Origin: Plazaster borealis
Lineage: Eukaryota; Echinodermata; Asteroidea; Forcipulatida; Labidiasteridae
Assembly (NCBI GenBank): GCA_021014325.1
Contig: CM037460.1
Coordinates: 21,776,544-21,840,543, forward strand
DNA: 64,000 nucleotides
Direction: 5' to 3'
In this document: positions 24,044-36,108 of the stretch, one piece after another
Layout of the letters: every line of letters begins with the position of its first letter
How positions within the stretch are numbered: the first letter of the stretch is position 1
Notes under the pieces: model-generated
What the model saw: only the letters and a program-made list of their open reading frames with translations
Told to the model about the DNA's origin: nothing
Database searches by the model: none
Translations under genes and position numbers: made by a program

Positions 24044-24826
24044 TACGGAACTCTGGAAGTGCCATGTTGAGATCCTGAGATAATTTACTGCAGGATGATG
24101 ACATCACAAAATTAAGATGACTTAATTAACTTCTACTTCTACTCTGATACTCGGTAGGATCCATAAGTGCGGATGTAATGCCGAGGGACTTCTTGTCCAT
24201 GAGCGGTGCAGGGGTGCGTATCAATGTGCAAGTAAAAATCATAGCTGCTTACATGTGTGCAGCCACCACTCCCCTAAGTGCCTCAACTGAAGGTGAGGCA
24301 ATGATGTTGCCTGGGAGTGTGTTCCACCAGATGACAGTTCTTGGGAAAAATTAAGATGATTTATTTGGGGATGAAGCATCCTAAAGTAAGATGTTGTCAA
24401 CATAATGATAGTCGGTTGTTGACGTCCTGAGATAATTCATCTTGGGACGATAACATCTTGCAAATTATCTTGGGAAGACCACATCCCACTTTCAGGATGT
24501 CATCATTTCCAAGATAAATCATCTCAGGATGTCGTCATCTTTCGTTTATGATGTCATCCCGAAAAAAAAATAGATTGGAAGACGACATTCTACTTTCAAG
24601 ATGTCGCCATTTCCAAGATAAATCATCTCAGGATGTCGTCATCTTTCGTTTATGATGTCATCCCGAAAAAAAAATAGATTGGAAGACGACATTCTACTTT
24701 CAAGATGTCGCCATTTCCAAGATAAATCATCTCAGGATGTCGTCATCTTTCTTTTATGATGTCATCATCCTGCAGTAAATTATCTCAGTATCTCAACAAG
24801 TTGAATTGCACTTCCAAAGCTCCGTA
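24044..24826. mobile_element. TIR element, 'TACGGAGCTCTGGAAGTG' family, copy 1
   Basis: Left TACGGAACTCTGGAAGTGCC..GTTGAGATCCTGAGATAATT; right AATTATCTCAGTATCTCAAC..GCACTTCCAAAGCTCCGTA. The interior is made of reiterated GATGTCGTCAT / AAGATAAATCATCTCAGGAT blocks in both directions, including a directly duplicated block of about 115 bp. No ORF. Confidence 0.85.
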
Positions 24827-25429
24827 CTTACCAGGGCCTAATTTCATACATAAAATAGAGCTGCAACTAGTGCAAGACTAACAAGTCGTTTCACGTAAAT
24901 ACCTGACAATAATTAATATGTGTCCACGGTCAAAAATCAATTATTTGAATACTTTGTAAAATGAAAGGGTGCCAGCCAGTCAATAAACAAAACGAATTCT
25001 TAAATATTAATGTATGGAATTGGAAACTTAGCATGTTGATACAAAAACCGGCCATTTTATGTTTTGAGCATTTTTATATTTTTATGCCAATTTGGCAGTA
25101 GCACTCCACACTAATGACGTCACTTTTGCTAAAAAATGTCAGACAATCATTCCATCACCTACTAGCTTTCATGTGATCACCGCATCGACAGGCCAGACTG
25201 CAGTAGTACTACTAGTACTAGTCACGTTGTCTCAGATCCAGGTTCTGGGCTTCTATTTTGAGCATCTAGGTGCGGAGTGCTATTTTGGGGTCTTAGAAGC
25301 TGGTTTTAAAAGTTTACCTAGCCAAAATTCAAAACCACTGCATGATAATAAAGTATCATCCTTGCCCTCCACGTGTCACCCTTTTTTAGTGCACTGACTA
25401 AAGCATGTTTTCACTTCAGAAATTGCAAA

Positions 25430-25553
25430 ATTGACTTTTTTACCAAATTTTCACAGGTTATTTCAGGTATATTTTAATGGTTGATCACACAAAACATGAA
25501 CGCTGTCTGCAGCTATTTTGTCAGCTCTACCGATCCTATATGATACCTTTAAA
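25430..25553. mobile_element. MITE right-half fragment before the DHRS1 start
   Basis: TTTTCACAGGTTATTTCAGG..GTTGATCACACAAAACATGA..AGCTCTACCGATCCTATATG resembles the right half of the 9170-9533 element. It ends 45 bp before the start codon, so it may contribute promoter or 5' UTR sequence. Confidence 0.6.
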
Positions 25554-25597
25554 AATACATTTTCATAATCTATACAGAAAGGAGTAAGTGAGACGAT

Positions 25598-28500
25598 ATG
25601 GCATCTCCACTATCAGGCAAAGTGTGTCTTGTTACCGGTGCAACACGAGGAATTGGAAGAGGGATTGCTTTGCAGCTAGGAGAAGCTGGAGCCACAGTTT
25701 ATATCACAGGCAAGGAAACTTAGGTGATGGTGATCTGGCCCAAATTCATAGAGCTGCTTTCGAAAGCACAAAAAAGTAGCTAAGCACAACAAAATTATAC
25801 TTCCCAGAATAATGTTACCGGTCAAAATACCATGTCACATGTACAATCTGTGACTGGTATCCTGCCTATTTTGGCCTAGCCGAAAATTGTTAAGCAATTA
25901 TTTCTGCTTATAAACTAACTCTATGAAATTGGGCCCAATTTGCTGGCACTGCTTACTGTGTAATTCTACTTTTATGGCCCATAAATTCACTTGCTTTACA
26001 GTTCGCCGTAAAATACAGAATTCTGAGTTAAGCAGTGCCTTGAAATAGGGACCTGGGCATTGCACCTGGGTATGAAATTATCACAAGTGTTGTTTTACTC
26101 GCACACTTGCAAGGAGTGCTCAAGAAATAAGAAACAAAATCTTTAAAGTGGAAGTGTTGTGACCGAGCGGACTAGTGCACTGGTCTCAAGTACTGGGCCC
26201 AATTTCATAAAGCTGTTTAGCCAAAAATTCTGCTGAGCAAATTTCTTTGCTAAGCAAGAAATGAGTGGGGTACCAGTCACAGCGATGGTAACTGTACAGC
26301 TGTATGGTATTTTGGCTGGTAACCTATTTTTCCTAAGCAAGAGTTTTCTGTGCTCAGCTAATTTTTGTGCTTACATGCTTTATGAATTTTGGCCCTGGTG
26401 TCATGAGAGTGTTGGTTTGGGTCCCATATTGCACTTGTGTCCTTGAGGAAGACACTCGACCAATTGTTCCTTTGGATGGGACGTAGAGTAATATAGGTCC
26501 TTTGTGTTGTGTGGCTTGTACGTATGTTTCCATCGTTACATCATCATTTTACCTCTCATACCTGATGGCGCCAATGCATAAGGGCCATTGTCACCATTAC
26601 AGGTTTACTTGCAATCAAATTGATAAAAAATTAAAATGTAAATTGAAGTAAAAAATTTGCAATCTAAATTATTGGCCGAATATTATAAGGAGCAAGTACG
26701 CACATTTAGTCGACCCACGGTTGACCACTGACTAGCAACCTGCATGCGCAGTGACGTACTCACTCGATTGACTCATTTGGAATTCTAGTCAACCATCGGT
26801 ACGCTTCCATTGCCTTCTGCCATTTCGCTACGGTGTCACTGGTTCCCCTGCGCTTTACACGGGTTAGCATAAGAAAGTGGTTGGGATCAGGAAAGAAACT
26901 GAGGCTGGTTCCAAATGGTCGACCACAGTAGTCGACCAATAGTCAACCAGCCTGGGTTCAAGTCTAAATAGTCGACCTTCAGTTTCCATCGTGCGCACTC
27001 CACCTTGCTCTATGTATGTAGCTTCCTGTAAATTCTTAGAAGTTTAAATTTCTCACGAAACAAGATGGTGACTTTTGCATCATTGAAGTCAATGATAATT
27101 TATTTATGAGAAAAAAGAATTAGCTGTTGCAAACTGAGGACTACGGTATAAATGCAAAAAAATAGTTAACAGCCTGAAGTTTTTACCCTTGCAGAGTCTT
27201 TTTCTGTGTGCTTTCTGCCACTCTCTCTCCCTCTTACATTTCTTTCCACTTGATTGCTTCTGTTATGCCAGTAAACCTGGTTATGTGTGTTGTGTTGTCA
27301 TTAAACTGCTTACCAACCAAGAGGACTATGGTTGGTATAAATGCAAAAAATAGTTAACAGCCTGACGTTTCGACCCTTGCAGAGTCTTTTTATGTGTGCT
27401 TTCTGCCTCTCTCTCTCTCTTTTCATTTCTTTCGAGAAAGACTCTGCTAGCTCGAAACGTCAGGCCATTAACTGTTTGTGTGTTGTGCTGTAATTTAGCC
27501 TTCGAGAAAGACTCTGCTAGCTCAAAACGTCAGGCCATTAACTATTTGTGTGTTGTGCTATCATTTAGCCTTTGAGAAAGACTCTGCTAGCTCGAAACCT
27601 CAGGCCATTAACTATTTGTGTGTTGTGCTATCATTTAGCCTTTGAGAAAGACTCTGCTAGCTCGAAACCTCAGGCCATTAACTATTTGTGTGTTGTGCTG
27701 TCATTTAGCCTTCGAGAAAGACGCTGCTAGCTCAAAACCTCAGGCCATTAACTATGTGTTTGCATAATTTATGTTTGTTATTCAGTACATGTACTCATTA
27801 TTTATTTAATGTGATTAATTTTAATCCCTAAAGGACGAACGCTGAAACCCAAGCCTAATGGAACGGCAGTAACATCAGGCTCTTTAATATCAACAGCCGA
27901 GGAGGTGAGCAAAATACATCCATCTTTTCATTTCGTTCATTTCATTTATTTTCATTTCATTTTTTGTGAAGCCAAGGGCTCTCAGAAAAGCAAACTAGAT
28001 CACTACATGTATACTAGCCAAGAACCCCATGGAGAGAAGACAAGGAAGGAAGTTTCAGTTTTAGATGTGAAGGGAAAATCCCAGAGAATTATTCCAGAGA
28101 AAACCCATGCCATCATAGGGACTGAAAACCCAATCCACATAATGCCCCTGGCGGGATTCGAACCAGGATCCTAGAGGTGGAAGGCGAGGAAAGATACCAC
28201 TGCGCCAATCGGCCCGCCCCTCTTGTCTTACTCAGAATGCAAAGTATAAAGGTATGATGACATGATTGGTAACACTGAACAGTATGGATATTGGGCACAA
28301 CAAGTAATTTAGTATTTGTAGATGATCGGAGGCTTCTGGCTGGCTTGTACAGTTGAATAAGTTCCATGTAAATGCTCCCATATTAATAATAATAATAATA
28401 CGCAGTTCTTATATAGCGCTTTATACTCCCGATGGGTGTCTCAAAGCGCTCAGTACTTTTCCTACAAGGTAAGTGGAGGTATGTTGAAGTATGAGACCTG

Positions 28501-31500
28501 TTCCTTTGCATAGCACCATGTAATGTTTTACAAGGTGCTGTGGTGCAATATGCAGCCAATCAAACCAGGAACACCGGGGCGAACCCCTTCTCTTTACGAT
28601 AAGTGCACTGGGTTCTTTTACGTGCATTACACAACACACAGGACCTACGGCTTAACGTCCCATTTGAAGGACGAAGCATGTGGTTAAGTGTCTTGGTTAA
28701 GGACACAAGTGTCCCGACTGGGATTCGAACCCACACTCTGCTGATCAGAAACACCAGAGCTTGAGTTCGGTGTTCTTATCTGCTCGGCCACGACACACCA
28801 CATATTCTCTGGTGTTATCCATCTGCCGAGTGCCTTCTGCTTTCTATGACTGTCCCGATCTCTCGGCTCTCGGGTCTTTTGAGCATATCAAAATAAGTCA
28901 GCAGGTTGAACAAAAAACAGCATTTAGGCTGTGACAGGAATTCAAAAAACTTTCTTTGTTTGTACTTCATGAAGTCTGAGCATAAGCCCAACTTAAAAGT
29001 GCACAGTCAGTCAGTGTCATGTGACCACTTTTAATTTGATGACATTTTCTTTAGATGGCTGTGTAATATGTTAATTGAAGATATAATTGAATTCAGGTTG
29101 GCTGAGCGGTTTCTTCCCTGACCTTCACCTATCTGACCCTGGTTCGAATCCCAGACCGGAGCCTTGCATGTTGAGTGGGTTTTCAGTCCCTACCTGATTG
29201 CATGGGTTTTCCCTATTTTGGGTTTTTCTGATATTTCTTCATCATCTTCTCTACACAGGTATCTTCAGGTTTCTGGGTCGAAGTGCTGGTCTCTTTTGTG
29301 GGTCCCTTGGTTTCATGACCAGAAAGATTTAATAATAACACCATTCTAAAACCCAATGATGTAGCATGCCTTTAACATTCGGTACTTCAGTAGAGTAATT
29401 GCTTACATGGCACAGTGCATTCATATTCCTTCAGGGTTTTGGGTTTTTTGTTTTTTTGTTTTTTTAACCTGTGCCAATTTCACAGAACTGCTTGATAGTT
29501 AGCGAATTTTTCAAATTTAAATTAGCAGACAAATTTGCTTAAGCGCAAGCATATTTCACAGGTTTGGCGGCCAGCTTACGCGTTAACCATGGATTTGCAT
29601 TGTTACGTCAGTGATTTTCTTTACAGTAATTAGCACTGTAAGGTAAGCGTATATGCCTTCCTGTGGTTTGAGTTAGCAGTGCTATGAAATGGGAAACGGT
29701 CAGTAAGCACGGAATCCGCCATTAGAGCTATGAAATTTTGCCTTGAGTTGATAATTTCAGCCAAAGTGTATCATTCAGTGGAAGAATCTTCTTCATTTTG
29801 TTTTCACAGATTGAAGCTCGTGGTGGGAAATGCATTCCAGTCCAGTGCGATCACGCCAATGATGAACAGGTTAAGCAGCTATTTGAGCAGATTTCCAAAG
29901 AGCAGAATGGAAGGCTTGATGTGTTGGTCAACAATGCTTACTCTGCAGTGTCTGTAAGTATAGAGATGTAGTTGTACCCTTTTTTCATATTTCTATGGTG
30001 CTCTGGATGTGCCATCCGACATGTTGAGATCCTGAGATAATTTTCTGCATGATGATGACATCATAGACCTAAGTTGTCGACATCCCGAGATAAATTATCT
30101 TGGGATGTCGACATCCTGAAGGTAGGATGTCGACTTCCCGAGATAATTCATCTTGGAACGAAAACATCCTGAAAATTTTGAGAACCCAAGTTAAATCATA
30201 TTTGGGAAAACAACATCCCACTTTCAAGAAGTCGTCATCCAGAGATAAATCATCTCAGGATGCCGTCATCTTACATTTATTGTGTCATCATCCTGCAGTA
30301 AATTACCTCAGGATCTCAACAAGTTGGACGACACTTCCAGAGCGCCTAAAATTTCAACCTTAAAATTACGTCGTACCAGTCAGAGCGTATGCTCAAGTTT
30401 CTAGATTTGGATTCCCAATTCCTCCACCACCTAAATAAAAACAAACAACATCCAAAACTGAAAGAAGAAAAAAAACATGCAATGCTGAACCACAACTCCT
30501 GTGTGAACTGTTTCCCTTGTTTTGTTCGAGTTTAACACCAAGCCAATGATATAGCTGTGGGTTTTGAGACGCCACACTGGAAGATTCAAGAGAATGTGCT
30601 GGGTGGCCCAATTAATAATAAAATCCAATGTAATTAGGGTAAATGAACACACAGTAAAACAGACCACCCAATCCGATGTTTTGTTGGTCATTTTGGATTC
30701 AATTCAATTTTCGATTTCAATTCAAATCAATTTTATTAATTTCATCAAATTTGACATTGTAAAAAGTGAAATTTGTTTTCCCAGTGTGCACTAAAAAGCA
30801 TACGAGTACAATACTGACCAAAAGACAAATCATTACAAACTACAAACACAATACAATACTAATGCCTCCCAAAATAGTTTTTTTACAATTAAAAAGTTAA
30901 CTGTTTATAAAAACCCATTTATAAAAATGTTAAGCATGAATTTTTCTGATGATAGGTAGAGTGAGGTCCGATAATGCTGAAACTTCTTGTGTTATTATTT
31001 TTTCCCCCACTTTATGGATTTTCAGCTTCTTACCGAGCAATACGGAAATAAATTTTGGGAGATGCCTCCAACCGTCTGGGATACCGTTAACAATGTGGGA
31101 TTAAGGTATGTGTAAAGTCTGTTGTTTTGTTTCCAACAAGGAAAAAAGTGGAATTTTTTTTGCTGTTGTGGCACAGCCACAATCATGGTACACCTTATCT
31201 TGGTGCCATATTATGAACAACAATTGGAAAACCACTGCTGTTTACGGTTATTTCAACACTGTTTAGAAATCATTTATTCAGCACTGTGTCAATAAGGGAA
31301 TGAAAGAGTGGTGACGAGGTCTTAAACGGTCGTCTAAAACCGGCAGGGTCTTGGCCGTGTAAGATAAAGGACCTCCATTACGGGAAAGCTCCATTAAAGA
31401 ATTTCCGAGTTTGGCCACAAAAACTCGGAAAGTATACATCCTTTCCACCAGTGGGATGTTTATATGGATTTACTTGGGTCATTAAACTTAATGGATGAGC

Positions 31501-34500
31501 AGTTAATCTGCCTGGGGCAGTCAGCAGCCCTACTGGTTTGTGCATGATCCAATTAAGTCCACTGTTTGTAAAGGAATTATATTGAGATAACAGGTGTTAG
31601 TTGTCAGAACAAAAGGGTGTTTTATTTTAGCCTCTTTCTTTAATGGAGTTTTCCCGTACTGTCTATCCTCCATGGTCTATCGCACAGCCAATGACACTGT
31701 TAAAAACATCAACAAACCTTTAAAAGTTGAGAACAAATCTGACAGCCTAGCCTCAGCTCGCCTCGAATGTTGAGCGCTAAGTAGCTCCTTGAACTAGTTT
31801 CAAACTTGAGCGCCTAAGTTTGAAACTATCACACAAGTTTCATACTTGTGCGAGCCAAATAATGCAACCTACCAACATAAATTGGGCCGTGAAATTTGCA
31901 CGCTCAGCGCAATCATCTGATAACGCCCTCTTTTCACTCAGCTTCCTCTGGCCATGTTTAAAACACTCCTCACCGTGTTTATATCGCACGTTTAAACATG
32001 GCCATTTGATCTCCACTTGACCTATCAGAATGAATGAACTCTCCCAGGTATTTATGAATGAAGAATAGAAAGTACTTAAGTTTGATAAATACAAGATCTG
32101 CAAAGAGGTACTCAATATTTATCTCTTGTTCATTTAGTGTCTTTGTAACAAAATTATACCCATGTTTGTGGCTATGGCTGTTGAAGGTATCGTGCACATT
32201 TGGTAATGACTCAAAACAAATATTAGCATAAAAACTTACTTGGTAACAAGCAACGGAGAGCTGTTGATAGTATAAAACATTGTAGGAAACGACTCCCTCT
32301 GAAGTAACATAGTTTTTGAGAAAGAGGTAATTTCTCACTAAAATAATAAAAACTTCTAGCAAGAAATTTTTATTCCTATCTGAAAGCACACAATTGTACA
32401 ACAAGGGTGATTTTTCTTTCATCATTTTCTTGCAACTTCGATGACCAATTGAACCCAAATTTTCACAGGCTTGTTATTTTATGCATATGTTAAGATACAC
32501 CAAGTGAGAACACTGGTCTTTGACAATTACCAAATGTGTACGATGCCTTTAAAATACTACAAATTATGGTCAATGAATGTCCCAAACATGTGTGTAGTGT
32601 CAGTGAACATTGGAGAAGCTGTGGCGAAATTCAGGTTGACATTTTTATAAAATGTTCTATTACCAGATGTCACTACATAGCCTCTTGGCATGCTGCCCAG
32701 ATGATGGTTCCCTCCAAGCAGGGTCTGATGATTAATGTGTCGTCACCCGGTGGTCTCAACTATTTGTTCAACGTGGCTTACGGAGTGGGAAAGGCAGCGG
32801 TACGTTTTGTTTAATTGCCAAAGGAGGATCAAGACCAGGGCCCAATTTCTTAGAGATGCTTTAAGCATAAAAGTAGCTGAACTCAACAAAATTATAATTA
32901 CCAGAATAAGGTTACCAGCCAAACTATCATATCACATGTACCATATGTGACTGGTATCCTGCCTGCTCATTTTTGCTAAGCAGAAAATTAGTGTTAAGCA
33001 GTATCTTCTGCCTAAGCACCTCTATGAAACTGGGATCCGACCAACCAATTGGTTTGAATACTGTTTATGCTGAAGCTCTGCATTCTTGTTGCTGTTATCA
33101 TCTGTGGGTAAACAAATTTGTAGCAGATGACAGAATAGGACCCCCCCCCCCCTCCTTACTCGACAAACAATGGAAATGATGGCTTGATTCACAGAACCCC
33201 TATCCAAAGAAAATGCTGAATTCATTCCCCCCCCCCCAAGTCCCCCTCCTTCACCTGTACTACCTACCGGTATATAAATGCTGGAACTGTGTATGGTATG
33301 CAAAAAAGCTAGAACAACTGAACACCTGAGCTCTTATTTATTTGCCTATCTCTTGCTTAACTGCAGTGCGATGGTTTAATCATTTGCGCACGTGCAGTTT
33401 TAATTGTTTTGTTCATGTTTTATTTTCATGCGCCCTGCTTTTGTGATGTGTTTTACATTTCTGTAATTTTTCATCTAACCTTGTAAGATTTCTGGGGGGG
33501 GGGTTTACACTCAGTTTTCTGTTTTTGATTCATTGCTTTTTCTTATTGCTCTGTCTTTTACAATTTTACTTTTTACACAGGGCCCTTAGGGATAGCAGTT
33601 GTAATACTGATAAGACTACCCTGTCTAAATATATCAAAAAGTCCAAAAAGTGTGTTTGAGTTTCTTTTTTTCACTCACAATATTCAACTTTATGTCTGTA
33701 TTTCTGTTGTCGTCTTCTTTCAATCCTAATGCCTTTGTCTCTCCTGTAGTGTGATCGTATGGCAGCCGATTGTGCTTTTGAACTCAAGAAACACAATGTG
33801 GCTTTTATCTCATTGTGGCCTGGTGCAGTCAAAACAGAAATCATCAAGGAGACGATATTGTCGGACAAGGCTGACAACTTCCCGGAAGGATTTGTAAGTG
33901 CATGATTTCCAATTGTTTGTGTAGCATCCTGTGTTCCTTTACCATGCTACTTTAAAATGGTGTAGTATTAAAGAGCCAAAATGCCCCAGGAGTTAAAGGG
34001 TGTGTACAAAATTGGTAATTGCCAAAGACCTCTATCCAAACTTGATGTGACCCAACATATACATGAAATAACAAACCTGTGAAAGTTTAAGCTAAATCGG
34101 TCTTCGAAGTCATGAGAAAACAGTGAAAAACCCCTTTATGTGTTTTAACTTTTTTTCAAACATAGGAATTCATCCTGCAGGATAAATACTATTATTTTAC
34201 TCATTTCGTAAAAACTATGGCATTTCAAGCCAAACTATTTTAAAGTAAGTTTTCTACCATGACCATCTTTATACCATGTGAGTTATGTGCAAATCTGTGA
34301 GCATTTATATTTTCATTCTTACCAATGTTGTACACACCCTTTAAGGTTAATTCACTGTACTTTTTATTAAACAAATTCTTATAGGTAATTTATTTTTTCC
34401 TCTTCCAGTTGGACGTCTTCAAATTTGGGGAAACAGTGGAGTTTCCTGGTAAAGCAGTTGCCCACCTTGCACAAGGTAAGTAACTATATAGCTAGACTGT

Positions 34501-35014
34501 CTTCTGTCTTTTTCTGAAAACAGGCATTGGTATTAGAATTCAATGTTTTCATTGGGTGAGACATATCGTGAGTGTGTGTATTCGGTGCGTAACATATGAT
34601 GCCGAGAAAAACCTAGCTCATGCATTTCTTGTGGGCTTCTGGTTATCTTTGGCGCCAGTTTGTGCAGAGTGGGCGTGGCTTACAAATGGAGGAGAATTAC
34701 GCTGACGAACGAGACGTCCTAAGCAGAAACTTGACCTTTTCCTCTTTAACTCAATGTCTTACCACCTTGAACACTTTCTTCTGCTTACTCCCTATTCAGA
34801 CAAAAACATCATGAAAAAAACTGGGCGTATTATCTTGACAGCTGAGCTGGCCGAGGAATATGGCTTCACCGACATCGATGGCTCTAGTCCTTTAAACTTC
34901 AGACAAATCAAGTCACTTTTGAAAATGTCGGGGCACACATGGCTGGCTGCCATGACACCAGGTTTCCTGAAGATACCTTTCTGGGCGTGGTCGCTCTCTG
35001 CCAGCAAGTTTTAG
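25598..35014 (+). CDS. DHRS1: Short-chain dehydrogenase/reductase, DHRS1 type (8 exons)
   Basis: NAD(P)-dependent SDR; the vertebrate orthologue is an endoplasmic-reticulum oxidoreductase acting on steroids and xenobiotics (family knowledge). Exons: 25598-25709, 27834-27904, 29810-29953, 31026-31105, 32667-32799, 33750-33893, 34409-34475, 34800-35014; 321 residues (human about 313), all in frame. Motifs: cofactor fold TGATRGIG (13-20), [14 protein letters not shown] (NNA at 102-104), NVSSPGG (Ser161/162), YGVGK (catalytic Tyr174, Lys178), [10 protein letters not shown], and the family's C-terminal block ending WSLSASKF. Intron 1 has a GC rather than GT donor (ACAG|GCAAGG); the other introns are GT-AG. 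Intron 1 carries a 70-bp tandem array ending about 60 bp before exon 2. All catalytic residues are intact. Confidence 0.95.
26145..26530 (+). mobile_element. SINE family 1 interrupted by a MITE
   Basis: The tRNA-Leu-like head GTTGTGACCGAGCGGACTAG..TCTCAAG stops near 26200 and the SINE resumes at about 26398 (GTGTCATGAGAGTGTTGGTT; TTGTGTCCTTGAGGAAGACA). The inserted 26203-26398 segment has GGGCCCAATTTCATAAAGCT at the left and the inverse at the right. Nested insertion in DHRS1 intron 1. Confidence 0.7.
26690..27010. repeat. Repeat with multiple AGTCGACC / GGTTGAC motifs
   Basis: TAGTCGACCCACGGTTGACC near 26708 is echoed inverted by GGTCGACCACAGTAGTCGAC, TAGTCAACCA and TAGTCGACCTTC at 26917-26980. 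Outer TGCGCA/GTGCGCAC pairs hint at a degraded TIR element. Boundaries are uncertain. Confidence 0.45.
27434..27772 (+). repeat. Tandem repeat, 70-bp unit, about five copies
   Basis: Unit starts GAGAAAGACTCTGCTAGCTC at 27434, 27504, 27574, 27644 and 27714, exactly 70 bp apart, each with CAGGCCATTAACTATTTGTG. Upstream, two copies at about 27150-27250 and 27325-27430 carry the inverse (TTTCGACCCTTGCAGAGTCT), so array and flank can pair. Lies in DHRS1 intron 1. Confidence 0.95.
27960..28216 (-). mobile_element. SINE family 2, minus strand (DHRS1 intron 2)
   Basis: Reverse-oriented tRNA-like head 28140-28216 (box B inverse GGGATTCGAACCAGG) and body inverse of the family (GGGACTGAAAACCCAATCCA; TTCCAGAGAAAACCCATG). 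Confidence 0.75.
28381..28796 (-). mobile_element. SINE family 1, near full length, minus strand
   Basis: (AAT)n at 28381-28402 is the inverted tail, followed by TTATATAGCGCTTTATACTC, the body, and the inverted tRNA-Leu-like head ending CTGCTCGGCCACGACAC (box B inverse GGGATTCGAACCCACACT). Lies in DHRS1 intron 2. Confidence 0.85.
29098..29345 (+). mobile_element. SINE family 2, plus strand (DHRS1 intron 2)
   Basis: Head GTTGGCTGAGCGGTTTCTTC..TGGTTCGAATCCCAG; body GGGTTTTCAGTCCCTACCTG, CATCATCTTCTCTACACAGG; end AGAAAGATTTAATAATAACA. Confidence 0.85.
29996..30346. mobile_element. TIR element, 'TACGGAGCTCTGGAAGTG' family, copy 2
   Basis: Left GGTGCTCTGGATGTGCC..GTTGAGATCCTGAGATAATT; right AATTACCTCAGGATCTCAAC..CACTTCCAGAGCGCC. 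The interior carries GATGTCGACATCCTGAAGGT-type palindromes. In DHRS1 intron 3, starting about 40 bp after exon 3. Confidence 0.8.
31379..31658. mobile_element. MITE with TIR TACGGGAAAGCTCCATTAAA
   Basis: Left TACGGGAAAGCTCCATTAAA then GA; right TCTTTAATGGAGTTTTCCCGTA. It directly follows a left half of the 9612-9785 foldback (about 31297-31375), so it probably interrupted that element. In DHRS1 intron 4. Confidence 0.75.
32183..32552. mobile_element. MITE, 'TTGGTAATT' family, full copy (DHRS1 intron 4)
   Basis: Ends GAAGGTATCGTGCACATTTGG and CCAAATGTGTACGATGCCTT. The body is nearly the same as 23474-23851 and 63600-63973. It ends 114 bp before exon 5. Confidence 0.85.
33995..34346. mobile_element. 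MITE, 'TTGGTAATT' family (DHRS1 intron 6)
   Basis: Ends AAAGGGTGTGTACAAAATTGG and CCAATGTTGTACACACCCTTT, inverted. Body: CCTGTGAAAGTTTAAGC, TGAGAAAACAGTGAAAAACC. It fills most of the intron between exons 6 and 7. Confidence 0.8.
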
Positions 35015-35443
35015 ACCGATCTTAGCGGTTTAAAAAGTCAAGAAGTTTGGACAGGTTTTCAGGAGAAATTTAGGCCAAAGGAAACTTGTAACGGGAAGTT
35101 GTTCCTAAATGCCATATTCACGAATCAGCCGTCCTCAGCCTTATTTCATGTATTCCAAATGTTTTCATGTGTGCTAGCTACGGTCCTTGTGGTGACCTTA
35201 AAAAATTGTTTTGCAGGGTCCAACCTTACTTTTAAAATAATAATCAAATTTTTAAATTGAATAACAAATCTGCTTCTAGTTCTTCTTAACCCTCACCCCC
35301 CTGGAAACGATGCTGTGTGATCATCAAACGATTGGGAATTTTCAATGATGCTCACAGCTAGAAAACTACAGAGGGTTGTTGTAGAAATGGTTACACACCT
35401 ATGTTCTGACACCCCTATGTGCTGACACCTATAGTGTATTTTC

Positions 35444-35482
35444 CTAATCCTAACCCTAACCCTAACCCTGACCTTTACCCTA
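35444..35482 (+). repeat. Short interstitial telomere-like repeat (CCCTAA)n
   Basis: CCTAATCCTAACCCTAACCC then TAACCCTGACC, about four to six near-units of TTAGGG on the minus strand, about 430 bp past the DHRS1 stop. Too short to imply a chromosome end. Confidence 0.8.
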
Positions 35483-35732
35483 GCGTGTAAATCGTGAGGA
35501 GGTTTTCGGAACATGGGGTTGTTGGAACATAGGGGTGTCGGACTTATAAAGCAGTTACCGTAGAAATGACAGGCTCACTTTTCTATCAAAGGCCAGTACT
35601 GTGAACTCAGTACTTTCCTGAGTTATGTGAGTTCAAATTAAAATTCCCCAAAGAACCTTTTGTAACATGTTGAAGAGGATAGGTCACAAATCCTAAAATA
35701 CAGAAACATGAATTGTATGTGTTTTTTTCCTT

Positions 35733-36108
35733 AAAAGCAGGGTATGATTTTGGTAAAAAGACCAGTATCCTCACTTGGTGTATCTCATCATATGCATACC
35801 AATAGCAAACCTGTGAAAATTCGGGCTCAACTGGTCATTGAAGTTGCAAGAACATAATTAAAGAAAAAAACACACACTTGTTGCATAGAATTGTGTATGC
35901 CTGAGAAAGGCTTCATGCTTGAAGCCTTTCTCAGATTCAAATTTGTGGGTGAAAAATTACCTCTTTCTCTAAAACTACAGCACTTCAAATGGGGTCGTTT
36001 TTAACAATGTTCTATAATATTATCAACAGCTCTCCAGTGCACTTTACCAAGTAAGATTTTATGCTCATTAATTTTTGATGTAATTACCAAAGGTGTACCT
36101 TCCCTTTA
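35733..36108. mobile_element. MITE, 'TTGGTAATT' family
   Basis: Left AAAAGCAGGGTATGATTTTGG, right CCAAAGGTGTACCTTCCCTTT. Central palindrome GAGAAAGGCTTCATGCTTGAAGCCTTTCTC. Closest in body to the truncated copy at 8205-8500. Confidence 0.75.

Larger units (their letters stand above)
22798..25597. other. Intergenic region between divergent ADAT1 and DHRS1-type genes
   Basis: Holds the ADAT1 upstream sequence with a CTCF-like motif, two hairpins, one MITE and one long TIR element (listed separately), and the 5' side of the DHRS1-type gene. No other coding sequence is recognised. Confidence 0.6.

Noticed and set aside
27434..27772. CRISPR-like array
   Set aside because: Whole 70-bp units repeat without unique spacers, and the window is clearly from an animal.
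35444..35482. Telomere or chromosome end
   Set aside because: Only a few CCCTAA units within otherwise ordinary sequence; an interstitial run.
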